A DNA stretch of 64,000 bases from Pseudohoeflea suaedae (GTDB lineage: Bacteria; Pseudomonadota; Alphaproteobacteria; Rhizobiales; Rhizobiaceae), in the NCBI RefSeq assembly GCF_004354915.1, contig NZ_SMSI01000003.1, forward strand, positions 116,001 to 180,000. Reading direction: 5' to 3'. The position numbers were made by a program, and so were the translations under genes. The notes beneath the pieces are model-generated. The model worked only from the letters and a program-made list of their open reading frames with translations. It was not told where the DNA came from and did not search any database. This document shows, piece by piece, positions 25,859 to 34,242 of this stretch (within the stretch, counting starts at the first letter, position 1; each line of letters starts with the position of its first letter).

Positions 25859-27571
25859 TCAGGCAGCCCTGGCCGTGCGCGCCTTGCCGCGTGCCTTGAT
25901 CAGGTCGGCGGCTTTTTCCGCGACGGCGACGGTCGGCGCGAAGGTGTTGCCCGAGATGACCGCCGGCATCACCGATGCGTCGACGATCGCGAGGTTTTCG
26001 AGCCCGTGGACCAGCAGGCTGTCGGGGGCGACGACGGCCATGTCGTCGGTGCCCATCTTGCAGGTGCTGGTGGGGTGATACATCGTCATCGAATGGCTGC
26101 GGATATAGGCGGCGATGTCGTCGTCGGTCTGCACGGAAGGCCCCGGAGCCACCTCCTCGCCACGATGCGCGTCGAAGGCCGGCTGGTTGGTGATCTCGCG
26201 CATGATCTTCACGCCGCGGATCAGGATTTCCATGTCGTAGGGGTCGCCGAGGAAGTTCGGTGCGATGAGCGGGGCCTCGTAGGCGCTGGCGCTCTTCAAC
26301 CCCACATGGCCCACGCTCCTGGGGCGCAGAAGGCAGGCGTGCATGGCCCAGCCATGGCCCCAGAAACTGTCGGCGGCCTGCGCGGAGGCCATGGTGGAAC
26401 AGAAGAAGAGCTGCAGGTCGGGGCGATCGACATCCGGGCCCGATTTGACGAAGCCGCCGGCCTCGCCTGTGTTGGACGTGAACATGCCGCGCCGTGACGT
26501 GAACCATTTGAGGATGTGCATGGCGTTGGAATGCATCGTTGCCCAGGAAATGCCGTAGGTGAGGTTGGACGTCGTGCGCTGCTTGGTCCAGGTGTCGATA
26601 TGGTCCTGCAGGTTCTGGCCGACGCCGGGCAGGGCGTGCCTGACCTCTATGCCGTGGCGCTTGAGCTCCTTCGGGTCGCCGATTCCCGACAGCTGCAGAA
26701 GCTGGGGCGAGATGAAGGCGCCGGTGGCGAGGATGACTTCCTTGCCGGCCTTGATCTCGGAAATTTCACCGGCTCGGTCGTACTTCACGCCGGTGGCGCG
26801 CTTGCCCTCCATCAGGATCTCGAGCGCGCGCGCCTCGGTGATGATCGTCAGGTTCGGGCGCTCGCGGGCCGGGTTGGCGTAGCTGCTCTCGGCGCCCCAG
26901 CGTTCGCCGCCCTTCTGGGTCAGCCAGTGATAGCCGATGCCTTCCTGGTCCTCGCCGTTGAAGTCGGCATTGAGCTTGTAGCCGGCCTGTTTGGCGGCTT
27001 CGAAATAGGTGGGGCAGAGCGGATTTGGCGAGCGGGGAGGCGCGACGGAAACCGGACCGCCTGTCCCGTGATAGCGCATGTCGATCTGGTCGCGGACAGG
27101 TTTGCCGCCCAGATTGAAGTTCTTCGTGGCATCCGGCTCGGAGGCCAGCACGAAGTTCTCGGACTTCCTGAAATAGGGCAGCATGTCGTCATAGCCCCAT
27201 CCCGGATTGCCCATGTCGCGCCAGTCGTCATAGTCCTGCTTCTGGCCGCGGATGTAGATCATGCCGTTGACCATGGAGGAGCCGCCGAGCGCCTTGCCGC
27301 GCGGCAGCATCATTTTCTGGTTGCCGAGCCCGCGCGACGGCTCGGCCTCGTAGAGATACATCATCTTGGTGCCGCCCAGGAAAGCCAGGTTCGGCATCAT
27401 GAAGGTGACCATGCCGAGCGGCGCGCGGACGATCTGCTTCTTGTGGTTATTGTCGGTGCCGAATTCCAGCATGGCGACCCGGACCGACGGGTCTTCCGTC
27501 AGCCGGTTTGCGACAACGCATCCTGCCACGCCGCCGCCGACGATAACGTAATCAAACTCCGTCATTTTCAC
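25859..27571 (-). CDS. GMC family FAD-dependent oxidoreductase, second copy
   Basis: 570 residues: VIVGGGVAGCVVANRLTEDP at the N-terminus, the signature PRGKALGGSSMVNGMIYIRG, and the C-terminal YHPTSTCKMGTDDM and SGNTFAPTVAVAEKAADLI containing the active-site His and Asn. It is clearly diverged from the first GMC enzyme in the window. It is the last gene of a minus-strand set with an aldehyde dehydrogenase and an enolase-superfamily enzyme. An alcohol-to-aldehyde-to-acid sequence by this enzyme and its neighbour is the natural inference. Confidence 0.92.
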   Translation of the reverse strand: MKMTEFDYVIVGGGVAGCVVANRLTEDPSVRVAMLEFGTDNNHKKQIVRAPLGMVTFMMPNLAFLGGTKMMYLYEAEPSRGLGNQKMMLPRGKALGGSSMVNGMIYIRGQKQDYDDWRDMGNPGWGYDDMLPYFRKSENFVLASEPDATKNFNLGGKPVRDQIDMRYHGTGGPVSVAPPRSPNPLCPTYFEAAKQAGYKLNADFNGEDQEGIGYHWLTQKGGERWGAESSYANPARERPNLTIITEARALEILMEGKRATGVKYDRAGEISEIKAGKEVILATGAFISPQLLQLSGIGDPKELKRHGIEVRHALPGVGQNLQDHIDTWTKQRTTSNLTYGISWATMHSNAMHILKWFTSRRGMFTSNTGEAGGFVKSGPDVDRPDLQLFFCSTMASAQAADSFWGHGWAMHACLLRPRSVGHVGLKSASAYEAPLIAPNFLGDPYDMEILIRGVKIMREITNQPAFDAHRGEEVAPGPSVQTDDDIAAYIRSHSMTMYHPTSTCKMGTDDMAVVAPDSLLVHGLENLAIVDASVMPAVISGNTFAPTVAVAEKAADLIKARGKARTARAA

Positions 27572-27592
27572 TCCTCCCGAATGCGGCCCTCC

Positions 27593-29107
27593 TCAGAGCC
27601 GAACGGTCACCGACTTGACTTCCGTAAAGGCCTCGACGCCTTCCTGACCCATTTCCCTGCCCCAGCCACTCTCCTTGTAGCCGCCGAAAGGAAGATTGGG
27701 ATCAAAAACGCCGAAGCAGTTGATCCATACCGCACCGGCGGCAACCCTGCGGCCCAGCCGGTGTGCGGTCGAAAGGTCGCGCGTCCAGATGCTGGCGGCC
27801 AGGCCATATTGCGCGTGATCGGCGACCGGCTCGATATCGGACATGTCGTCGAAGGGCATGGCGCAGAGAACGGGGCCGAAGATCTCTTCGGTCTGTACGC
27901 TCATCGAGGGCGTGGTGCCAAGCAGCACGGTCGGTTCAAAAAAGTAACCGGCCTCGCCCGGGGCGCCGCCGCCGGTGGCAATGTCTGCGCCGTCCCTGCG
28001 TCCGGCCTCGACATAGGCTGCCACCCGGTCGCGCTGGACTTTCGAGATCAGCGGGCCGAGTTCGGTGCCTTCGTTGAGGCCGGCGCCGAGCTTGAGCTTC
28101 CTGGCATGATCGACGATGCCCGAGACGACCTTGTCGAAGGCCGAGCGCTGGACATAGAGGCGGGAGCCGGCGTTGCACACCTGGCCGGTATTGCCGAAGA
28201 TGGCGCCGGCAGCGGCCGGGATCGCCTTCTCCATGTCGGCGTCAGCGAAGATGATGTTGGGCGATTTGCCGCCGAGTTCGAGCGTCAGGCGCTTGAGGTT
28301 GCCCGATGCCGCCTTGAGAAGGATCTTGCCGACCTCGGTCGAGCCGGTGAAGGAAACCTTCCGCACGCCCGCATGTTCCGTTATCGCCGCGCCCGAGGTC
28401 CGGCCGTGGCCGGTGATGACATTGACGACGCCGGCCGGGAAGCCGGCCTCGTCGATCAGTTCGGCGAGGCGGACGGCGGTCAGTGGGGTCTGCTCGGCAG
28501 GTTTGAGCAGCATGGTGCAGCCGGCGGCAAGCGCCGGACCGATCTTGAAGCCTGCTTGCGAGAAGGGGAAATTCCACGGGATGATGCCGGCGACGACGCC
28601 GAGCGGCTCGCGCAGCGTATAGGCGTGGTAGGGATCGCCCTGGAGCGAAAGATTGAAGGTCTTGCCCGAGAGCTTCGTTGCCCAGCCTGCGTAATAGCGC
28701 AGGATCTCGGCGGTAAAGGGAATGTCGAGCGCACGCGCCACTGCGACCGGCTTGCCGGCGTCGAGGCTTTCGAGTTCGGCCAACTCGTCGACATTTTCCA
28801 TGATCAGGTCGGCGAGCTTGTGGAGAAGTGCCGAGCGCCCGGCGGGCGCCATGTCGCGCCAGTGGTTTTCGAAGGCGTCATCGGCGGCGCGTACGGCACG
28901 ATCGACATCCTCGCGTGTGGCCTCCGCGAATTCGCAGATGATCTTTCCTGTGGCCGGGTCCTCGGACGTGAAGGTGGCGCCGTCCGATGCATCGGTGAAC
29001 TTGCCGCCGATATAGAGCTGTTTCTTCTTCGCGGCGAAGGCGGCGGCCCGGGCGGAGAGCTGCTTTTCAGGGTGATGGACCAGAAGGTCGGCGGGGTGAG
29101 CGTTCAT
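27593..29107 (-). CDS. aldehyde dehydrogenase family protein
   Basis: 504 residues of the NAD(P)-dependent ALDH superfamily. It has PWNFPFSQAGFKIGPALAAG, FTGSTEVGKILL, the catalytic Glu in LELGGKSPNI, and the nucleophilic Cys in GQVCNAGSRLY. It should oxidise the aldehyde formed by the adjacent GMC enzyme. The ATG at 29107 has GGAG about ten bases upstream. A TTG at 29134 would overlap the preceding gene and add nine residues; it is less likely. The gap to the GMC gene is 21 bases. Confidence 0.93.
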   Translation of the reverse strand: MNAHPADLLVHHPEKQLSARAAAFAAKKKQLYIGGKFTDASDGATFTSEDPATGKIICEFAEATREDVDRAVRAADDAFENHWRDMAPAGRSALLHKLADLIMENVDELAELESLDAGKPVAVARALDIPFTAEILRYYAGWATKLSGKTFNLSLQGDPYHAYTLREPLGVVAGIIPWNFPFSQAGFKIGPALAAGCTMLLKPAEQTPLTAVRLAELIDEAGFPAGVVNVITGHGRTSGAAITEHAGVRKVSFTGSTEVGKILLKAASGNLKRLTLELGGKSPNIIFADADMEKAIPAAAGAIFGNTGQVCNAGSRLYVQRSAFDKVVSGIVDHARKLKLGAGLNEGTELGPLISKVQRDRVAAYVEAGRRDGADIATGGGAPGEAGYFFEPTVLLGTTPSMSVQTEEIFGPVLCAMPFDDMSDIEPVADHAQYGLAASIWTRDLSTAHRLGRRVAAGAVWINCFGVFDPNLPFGGYKESGWGREMGQEGVEAFTEVKSVTVRL

Positions 29108-29130
29108 TGTCGCTGCTCCGTATGCGTCGT

Positions 29131-30249
29131 TCAAAGGCGGATCGTCGAGGTTTCGACGATATCGTGATCGAGATCGATGCCGAGGCCTGGCTTGGCGGGC
29201 ACCGAAATGGTGCCGTTCCTCACGGCAAGCGGTTCGGACAGAATGTCGCCGCGCAGGGGCACCGGCGCCTCGTCACGCAGCATGATGGAAAAATTGGGCT
29301 GGCTGGCCGCCAAATGGAGGGCCGCGACAAACCCGACATCAGAGCCATAGTGGTGGGGGGATATGGCTATGCCGTGGTTTGCCGCGGTTTCCGCCATGCG
29401 GACAGCCGTCGTCAGCCCGCCCGACCGGCAAGGGTCCGGCATGGCGACATCGACGAGGTGGTTGTCCAGCATGGTGTTGTAATTACCGAGGCTGAAGGCA
29501 TTCTCGCCCCAAGCCAGAGGGATTTGCGGAAACTCGGTGCGCAGGGCCGCGTATCCGTCGAAATCGTCGTTGAGGAGGGGCTCCTCGAGCCAGTAGAGAT
29601 CAAGGTCGCTCAGGGCCGTCATCATCCGGCGTGCGCGGGGCAGGTCGAAGGCCTGGTTGGCGTCGATCATCATGGCGAAGTCATTGCCGACGGCCTCGCG
29701 CATGCCGCGCGCCTTGGCGATATCTGCGGCATCGTCGAAGCCGATGCGCATCTTGCCATGAGTATAGCCGCGCCCACGCATGTCGAGGGCGCCCTTGCCG
29801 GGATCGGCGGCATTGAAGCCCACTGCGTAGCACAGGATCTCGTCGCGATACTTGCCGCCGAGCAGTTGCCAGACGGGGACGCCGTATTCCTTGCCCGCAA
29901 TGTCCCACAGCGCGATGTCGATCCCCGAGATCGCCTGGGCGATCGCGCCTTCGGCCCACATCCTGGTGAAGGGGCGCGTGGCATCGACCATACGCTTGTT
30001 GAGGCGGGCGATGTCGAGCGGGTTCTCGCCCAGCAGAAGGCTCTGGAGGCCGTCCTCGATCGTAGCGCGGCGTTCGTGCACGCACCAGGGCGGGAAGTTC
30101 ACCGAGGTTTCGCCAATGCCCGTCACGCCTGCATCCGTCTCGACCAGCACGAGGCCGAAATTGCGGTGGGTCAATTCACCGCAAGACAGCGGTATGGGCG
30201 TCGGAAGCTCGTATCCGCACAGGACGAAACGTACGCGGGTGATCTTCAA
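29131..30249 (-). CDS. mandelate racemase / muconate lactonizing enzyme family protein
   Basis: 372-residue enolase-superfamily enzyme: N-terminal capping domain, then a TIM barrel with metal ligands in MIDANQAFDL and YWLEEPLLNDD, and a C-terminal DVGFVAALHLAASQP. Members dehydrate acid sugars or racemise hydroxy or amino acids by abstracting the proton next to a carboxylate. The neighbouring alcohol and aldehyde oxidation enzymes favour an acid-sugar dehydratase. It is the first gene of the minus-strand operon and diverges from the cupin operon across a 343-base region with a GntR-type operator. Confidence 0.9.
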   Translation of the reverse strand: MKITRVRFVLCGYELPTPIPLSCGELTHRNFGLVLVETDAGVTGIGETSVNFPPWCVHERRATIEDGLQSLLLGENPLDIARLNKRMVDATRPFTRMWAEGAIAQAISGIDIALWDIAGKEYGVPVWQLLGGKYRDEILCYAVGFNAADPGKGALDMRGRGYTHGKMRIGFDDAADIAKARGMREAVGNDFAMMIDANQAFDLPRARRMMTALSDLDLYWLEEPLLNDDFDGYAALRTEFPQIPLAWGENAFSLGNYNTMLDNHLVDVAMPDPCRSGGLTTAVRMAETAANHGIAISPHHYGSDVGFVAALHLAASQPNFSIMLRDEAPVPLRGDILSEPLAVRNGTISVPAKPGLGIDLDHDIVETSTIRL

Positions 30250-30377
30250 GGATCATCCTCCCAGTCATTCTGCGGAAACGTGGCCTTGACCGCGCTCCGC
30301 TGTCATCGAACCCGCCTGCACACGCAGGATTTTCATGTGGCGTCCGTCCTCCCGAACGCCGGGCCTTGCCTTGTTGT

Positions 30378-30403
30378 GCTTGACAATGGGTAAGATGTCA
30401 AGC
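30378..30403. promoter_or_regulatory. long inverted repeat in the divergent promoter region
   Basis: GCTTGACA (30378-30385) and TGTCAAGC (30396-30403) are perfect 8-bp arms with a ten-base spacer. The left arm contains the TTGACA -35 hexamer of the rightward promoter, so a dimeric protein bound here would cover the promoter. Confidence 0.5.
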
Positions 30404-30409
30404 TATCTG
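30380..30409 (+). promoter_or_regulatory. predicted promoter of the cupin operon
   Basis: TTGACA at 30380-30385, 18-base spacer, TATCTG at 30404-30409. It lies inside the two overlapping palindromes and about 180 bases upstream of the cupin start, implying a long 5' leader. I see no other gene in the 343-base gap. Confidence 0.4.
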
Positions 30410-30423
30410 CTGGTATTACCAGC
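30409..30423. promoter_or_regulatory. FadR-subfamily GntR operator
   Basis: GCTGGTATTACCAGC, a perfect 15-base palindrome. Its core TGGTATTACCA fits the known FadR-subfamily consensus TNGTNNNACNA. It directly follows the predicted -10, a repressor position. The regulator gene at 33520 belongs to this subfamily and is the last gene of the same operon, so feedback control is likely. Confidence 0.7.
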
Positions 30424-30592
30424 TGGCCAATGTGCGATTGGCGCTGGGGAGGAGTTCAATGGGATCGCCACAATGCGATTGTGACGCCGGAGCGGGAGGC
30501 AGATGGCCCGCCGCTCCACGCGCCAGGCGCTTTGCCGGTTCCGTCGCGGGCAGCACGCCCGGAAGCAAACGTCAGTGAGAGGAAAGCACAGC

Positions 30593-31039
30593 ATGACCAC
30601 GTCCAAACAGCAGAAGATCGTCACCATCAGTCCGGAGCAGATCCTCGATGGCGCGCCCATGCAGCAGGAAGGCGGCGGTGTCCGCGATCTGAAGCTTGTC
30701 TATCCGGAAACCGGACTTGGGGCGCAGACGCTCTGCATGGGGCTTGTCGAGATCGATCCGGGCCATGCCTCGCCGATGCACCGGCACAATTGCGAGGAAA
30801 CCTATTATGTTCTCGATGGCCAGGGTGAACTGGAGCTCGAGGGCGAGCGGTATCCGCTGGTCGCAGGTGGCTGCTCGCTGCAGCGCCCCAACGAGACCCA
30901 CCGCGTACACAATACCGGGGACAAGACGCTCCGGCTTCTGGTGATCGGCGGCGTCATGCTCGTGCCGCTCTGGCCGAAATGGCCGACCGAAACGCCGTAC
31001 GAAGTCTTCGAGGGCTCGACCAAGAACGCCGCCGCTTAA
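30593..31039 (+). CDS. cupin domain protein
   Basis: 148-residue single-domain cupin. The first motif is SPMHRHNCEETYYVLDGQGE, with the metal-binding His, His and Glu. The second includes RPNETHRVHNTGDKTLRLL with a further His. It starts at an ATG preceded by GAGAGGAAAG. Small cupins act as isomerases, dioxygenases or ligand-binding accessory proteins; nothing here fixes the activity. It is the first gene of a presumed operon with the molybdoenzyme and GntR genes. The 177-base gap to the next gene contains no convincing coding sequence. Confidence 0.85.
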   Translation: MTTSKQQKIVTISPEQILDGAPMQQEGGGVRDLKLVYPETGLGAQTLCMGLVEIDPGHASPMHRHNCEETYYVLDGQGELELEGERYPLVAGGCSLQRPNETHRVHNTGDKTLRLLVIGGVMLVPLWPKWPTETPYEVFEGSTKNAAA

Positions 31040-31216
31040 GCCGGCGGCCGAGGGGGAGGAGATGTCTTGCGGTCGACATGTTTGGAGGCGTCCGTGGCTT
31101 CCGGCGGGGCACTTCTCCCCCTACACTTTCTCTCGTGCCATACCGGCGGAAATCGCGTTGACCTTTCCGGGCGATCGCCGGTGCTGATCAATGCCTGCCG
31201 GCAGGGAGAAAACTGA

Positions 31217-33523
31217 ATGGCCGATGTTTCGGCGACCCACTGGGGGTTCACGCATGTCACGACCAGAGCGGGGCGGGTGGAAGCCATCGATCCGTTCGTC
31301 CGTGACCGGAATCCCTCACCTCTGATCGGCGGGCTCCCGGAAGCGATATATGCGCCGACGCGCGTGCTCAGACCCGCAATCCGCAAGGCATGGCTCGAAG
31401 GTGACCGTGAAAACCGGGGCGAGGGCGCGTTCGTAGAGGTCGACTGGGCAACCGCCTACGATCATATCGAACGGGAACTCAAGTCCACGATTGCCGAGAA
31501 GGGCAATGAGGGCATTTTCGCCGGCTCCTATGGCTGGGGATCGGCCGGTCGATTCCATCATGCCGCCACGCATCTCAAACGCTTCCTCAATACAATCGGC
31601 GGCTTTGTCGACCAGACGCAGACCTATTCCTTCGCCGCCGGCCAGATCATCTGTCCGCATGTGGTGGGCGACAACCGCATTCTCTTCGGCGGCGAAACCA
31701 CGGAATGGCCGGCAATTCTCGACAATGCCCGGCTCATCGTATTCTTCGGCGGCATCAACCTGTCCAATGCGCAGATCGCCGCCGGTGGCCTCGGCAATCA
31801 CGCCACCGCGGACTGGCTGACGGAAGCGGGCAAACGCGGCATCGAGATCGTCTGCATCAGCCCCGTCCATGATTCCGGCGAGCAGTTGCCGCCGCATGAG
31901 TGGCTGCAGATCTGCCCGGGAACCGACACCGCGCTGATGCTGGCGCTGGCCTACGAAATCGTGAAAACCTGCCGCGTCGATCACCGCTTTCTCGAGCGGT
32001 ATTGCACGGGATATGGCGCCTTCGAACCCTATCTGACGGGACAGGCGGACGGTGTTCGCAAGGATGCCGACTGGGCGTCCGGCATTACCGGAATTCCTGC
32101 GGGCACCATCCGCAAACTGGCAGCGAAGCTCTCGGACAATCCGGTGTTCCTGACCGCGTCCTGGTCGCTGCAGCGTCAGGAGAACGGCGAGCAGCCCTTG
32201 TGGATGCTGATCACACTTGCCGCCATGCTGGGCGAGATCGGGCTGCCGGGCCGAGGCGTCTCGTTCGGTTACGGCTCGATGGGCAATCGCGGCGATCCGC
32301 GCCCGGTCATCTCGTCGCCCGGCTTCAAGGCAGGGACCAATCCGCTGGGCCGCTTCATCCCCGTGGCGCGGGTGGCCGACATGTTGCTCGACCCCGGTGG
32401 CACAATTCATTTCGATGGTCAGGAAATCACCTATCCGGAAATCGATATCGTCTGGTGGGCCGGCGGCAATCCATTTCATCACCATCAGGATCTCAACCGG
32501 CTGGTCGAGGCATTCCGCAAGCCGCGCACGGTGATCGTCAACGAAATCTGGTGGACGGCTACCGCCCGCCACGCGGATATCGTGCTGCCGGCGACGACCG
32601 CCTTCGAGCGGAACGACATTTCCGGATCTCCCACCGACCGTTACACGGCGGCAATGAGCAAGCAGATCGAACCGCAGTGCGAAGCACGATCCGAATTCGA
32701 TATCTTCTCCGGTCTGGCGGCACGTTTCGGTACCCTGGAGGCCTATGGCGAAGGCCGGGACGAGATGGGATGGCTCGAGCATATCTACGAGGACTACCGG
32801 CAGCGTGCCCGGGATACGCTCGGCGCCGTTCTGCCCGCCTTTGCCGCCTTCTGGGAAAAGGGCTTCGCCGAACTGCCGGCGCCCGAAAGCGCCTATACCC
32901 TCTTCGCGGATTTCCGCGACAACCCGGCAAAGAACCCGTTGAAGACGCCTTCGGGCAAGATCGAAATCTGGTCGCGTTTCATCGCCGAGTCGGTTCACGA
33001 GGATGTTCATCCGCATCCGCGCTGGGTGGAGCCGCGCGAATGGCTGGGAAGCGCGAAGGCGACCCAGCTCCACATGGTGTCGCCACAACCCGCACACCGT
33101 CTTCACGGACAGCTCGACGGGGTGGGCGTGTCGAGGCGCTCGAAGATCAAGGGGCGCGAGCCGGCGCGGATCAATCCCGAGGACGCGGCCGAGCGCGGCA
33201 TCCGGGATGGCGACGAGGTGCGGATCTGGAACGAGCGCGGCGAGTGTCTGGCGACCGCATCGCTGAGCGAGCATGTCATGCCCGGCGTGATCGCCCTGGC
33301 AACCGGGGCATGGTATAATCCCGAAGGCCGGAGCGGTCGGGGCTCACGCGACCTTCACGGCAATCCGAATGTGCTGACCAGCAATGTGCCAACGAGCACG
33401 CTCAGCCACGCACCGGCGCAGCACTCCGCTCTGGTCTTCGTTGAAAAAAGCGCCGATTCGGCCTATCCCGACATCCACCAGAAGCTCCCCGAGGGAATTG
33501 GGAGAGAGGAACCCGAGACATGA
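31217..33523 (+). CDS. molybdopterin-dependent oxidoreductase, biotin sulfoxide / TMAO reductase type
   Basis: 768 residues of the DMSO-reductase family. The N-terminal region has GSYGWGSAGRFHHAATHLKR, which in BisC/TorA/DorA carries the Mo-ligating serine. Further family blocks are NEIWWTATARHADIVLPATT and the C-terminal molybdopterin-binding VRIWNERGECLATA. There is no N-terminal Cys cluster for an Fe-S centre and no twin-arginine signal, so it resembles the cytoplasmic BisC-type reductases that act on S- or N-oxides. Its end overlaps the GntR gene start (ATGA). The true substrate is unknown. Confidence 0.9.
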   Translation: MADVSATHWGFTHVTTRAGRVEAIDPFVRDRNPSPLIGGLPEAIYAPTRVLRPAIRKAWLEGDRENRGEGAFVEVDWATAYDHIERELKSTIAEKGNEGIFAGSYGWGSAGRFHHAATHLKRFLNTIGGFVDQTQTYSFAAGQIICPHVVGDNRILFGGETTEWPAILDNARLIVFFGGINLSNAQIAAGGLGNHATADWLTEAGKRGIEIVCISPVHDSGEQLPPHEWLQICPGTDTALMLALAYEIVKTCRVDHRFLERYCTGYGAFEPYLTGQADGVRKDADWASGITGIPAGTIRKLAAKLSDNPVFLTASWSLQRQENGEQPLWMLITLAAMLGEIGLPGRGVSFGYGSMGNRGDPRPVISSPGFKAGTNPLGRFIPVARVADMLLDPGGTIHFDGQEITYPEIDIVWWAGGNPFHHHQDLNRLVEAFRKPRTVIVNEIWWTATARHADIVLPATTAFERNDISGSPTDRYTAAMSKQIEPQCEARSEFDIFSGLAARFGTLEAYGEGRDEMGWLEHIYEDYRQRARDTLGAVLPAFAAFWEKGFAELPAPESAYTLFADFRDNPAKNPLKTPSGKIEIWSRFIAESVHEDVHPHPRWVEPREWLGSAKATQLHMVSPQPAHRLHGQLDGVGVSRRSKIKGREPARINPEDAAERGIRDGDEVRIWNERGECLATASLSEHVMPGVIALATGAWYNPEGRSGRGSRDLHGNPNVLTSNVPTSTLSHAPAQHSALVFVEKSADSAYPDIHQKLPEGIGREEPET

Positions 33524-34212
33524 GCGATTTATTCGCGACCATCGAGCGCCGGTCGATCTGGCAGGATGTCGCCAATCAGATCCGCAAGATGATAGAGGCC
33601 AAGGGGCTGGAACCCGGCGAGAAGCTGCCGAGTGAGCGGACCATGTGCCAGCAGTTCGGGATCAGCAGGATCAGCCTGCGCGAGGCGCTTCGTGCGCTCG
33701 AACGCGAAGGCTATATCGAGGTTCATGCCGGACGCGGGGCATTCGTGCGATCTCGCGCCGAGCGCGAACTGCACATGCTGGAGACATGGGTCGGCGGCAA
33801 TGGCGACAATGTTTCCAAGGTGTTCGAACTCCGCATGCTGTTCGAGCCCAATCTCGCGGCGCTGGCGGCGAAGATGATCGATGCCGAGCATCTCAACAAG
33901 CTGCGCGCCAGCGTCGATGAACTGGCGGCGAACATCGACGAGCCGCAACGGGCGATCAAGGCGGATGCGGACTTTCATCGCATTCTCGGCGAAAGCACCG
34001 GCAATTCGCTGATCGACAGCCTCGTCCACTTCGTCATGACCGCGACGGGGTCCGAACGTCAGATCACGCTGGCGACGCGCGAGGGCCTGAAGACGGCTCT
34101 CGAGGGGCATACGCGCATTCTCGATTGCGTCGAGAAGGGAGACGAGGCGGGAGCGGCCGCGGCCATGAAGGCCCACCTCGAGGACGCGATGGATTTCGCC
34201 TCCCACAAATAG
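33520..34212 (+). CDS. GntR family regulator, FadR subfamily
   Basis: 230 residues. The winged HTH has GEKLPSERTMCQQFGISR and LREALRALEREGYIEVHAGR. The C-terminal all-helical FCD domain has the metal-binding Asp and His in DADFHRILGESTGN and a further His in MKAHLEDAM. The FCD domain usually binds a carboxylic acid, which fits the adjacent acid-sugar enzymes. It is coupled to the molybdoenzyme gene by a four-base overlap and probably binds the palindrome at 30409-30423, controlling both divergent operons. Confidence 0.93.
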   Translation: MSDLFATIERRSIWQDVANQIRKMIEAKGLEPGEKLPSERTMCQQFGISRISLREALRALEREGYIEVHAGRGAFVRSRAERELHMLETWVGGNGDNVSKVFELRMLFEPNLAALAAKMIDAEHLNKLRASVDELAANIDEPQRAIKADADFHRILGESTGNSLIDSLVHFVMTATGSERQITLATREGLKTALEGHTRILDCVEKGDEAGAAAAMKAHLEDAMDFASHK

Positions 34213-34242
34213 GCCGCATCCCTTGCGCGCCTCGATGACACG

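Noticed and set aside
26516-29167. An 883-codon open frame on the plus strand opposite the second GMC and aldehyde dehydrogenase genes
   Set aside because: High GC content creates long antisense frames. The minus-strand genes carry complete family motifs, while this frame has none and is rich in Arg, Gly and His.
31062-31187. 41-codon frame after a strong GGGGGAGGAG site between cupin and molybdoenzyme genes
   Set aside because: Good ribosome site, but the peptide is Arg/Pro-rich without a recognisable segment. Such purine-rich sites can occur by chance. Worth keeping only if ribosome profiling supports it.
31316-33274. A 652-codon minus-strand frame opposite the molybdoenzyme
   Set aside because: Antisense shadow of a well-supported gene; no domain features and no ribosome site.
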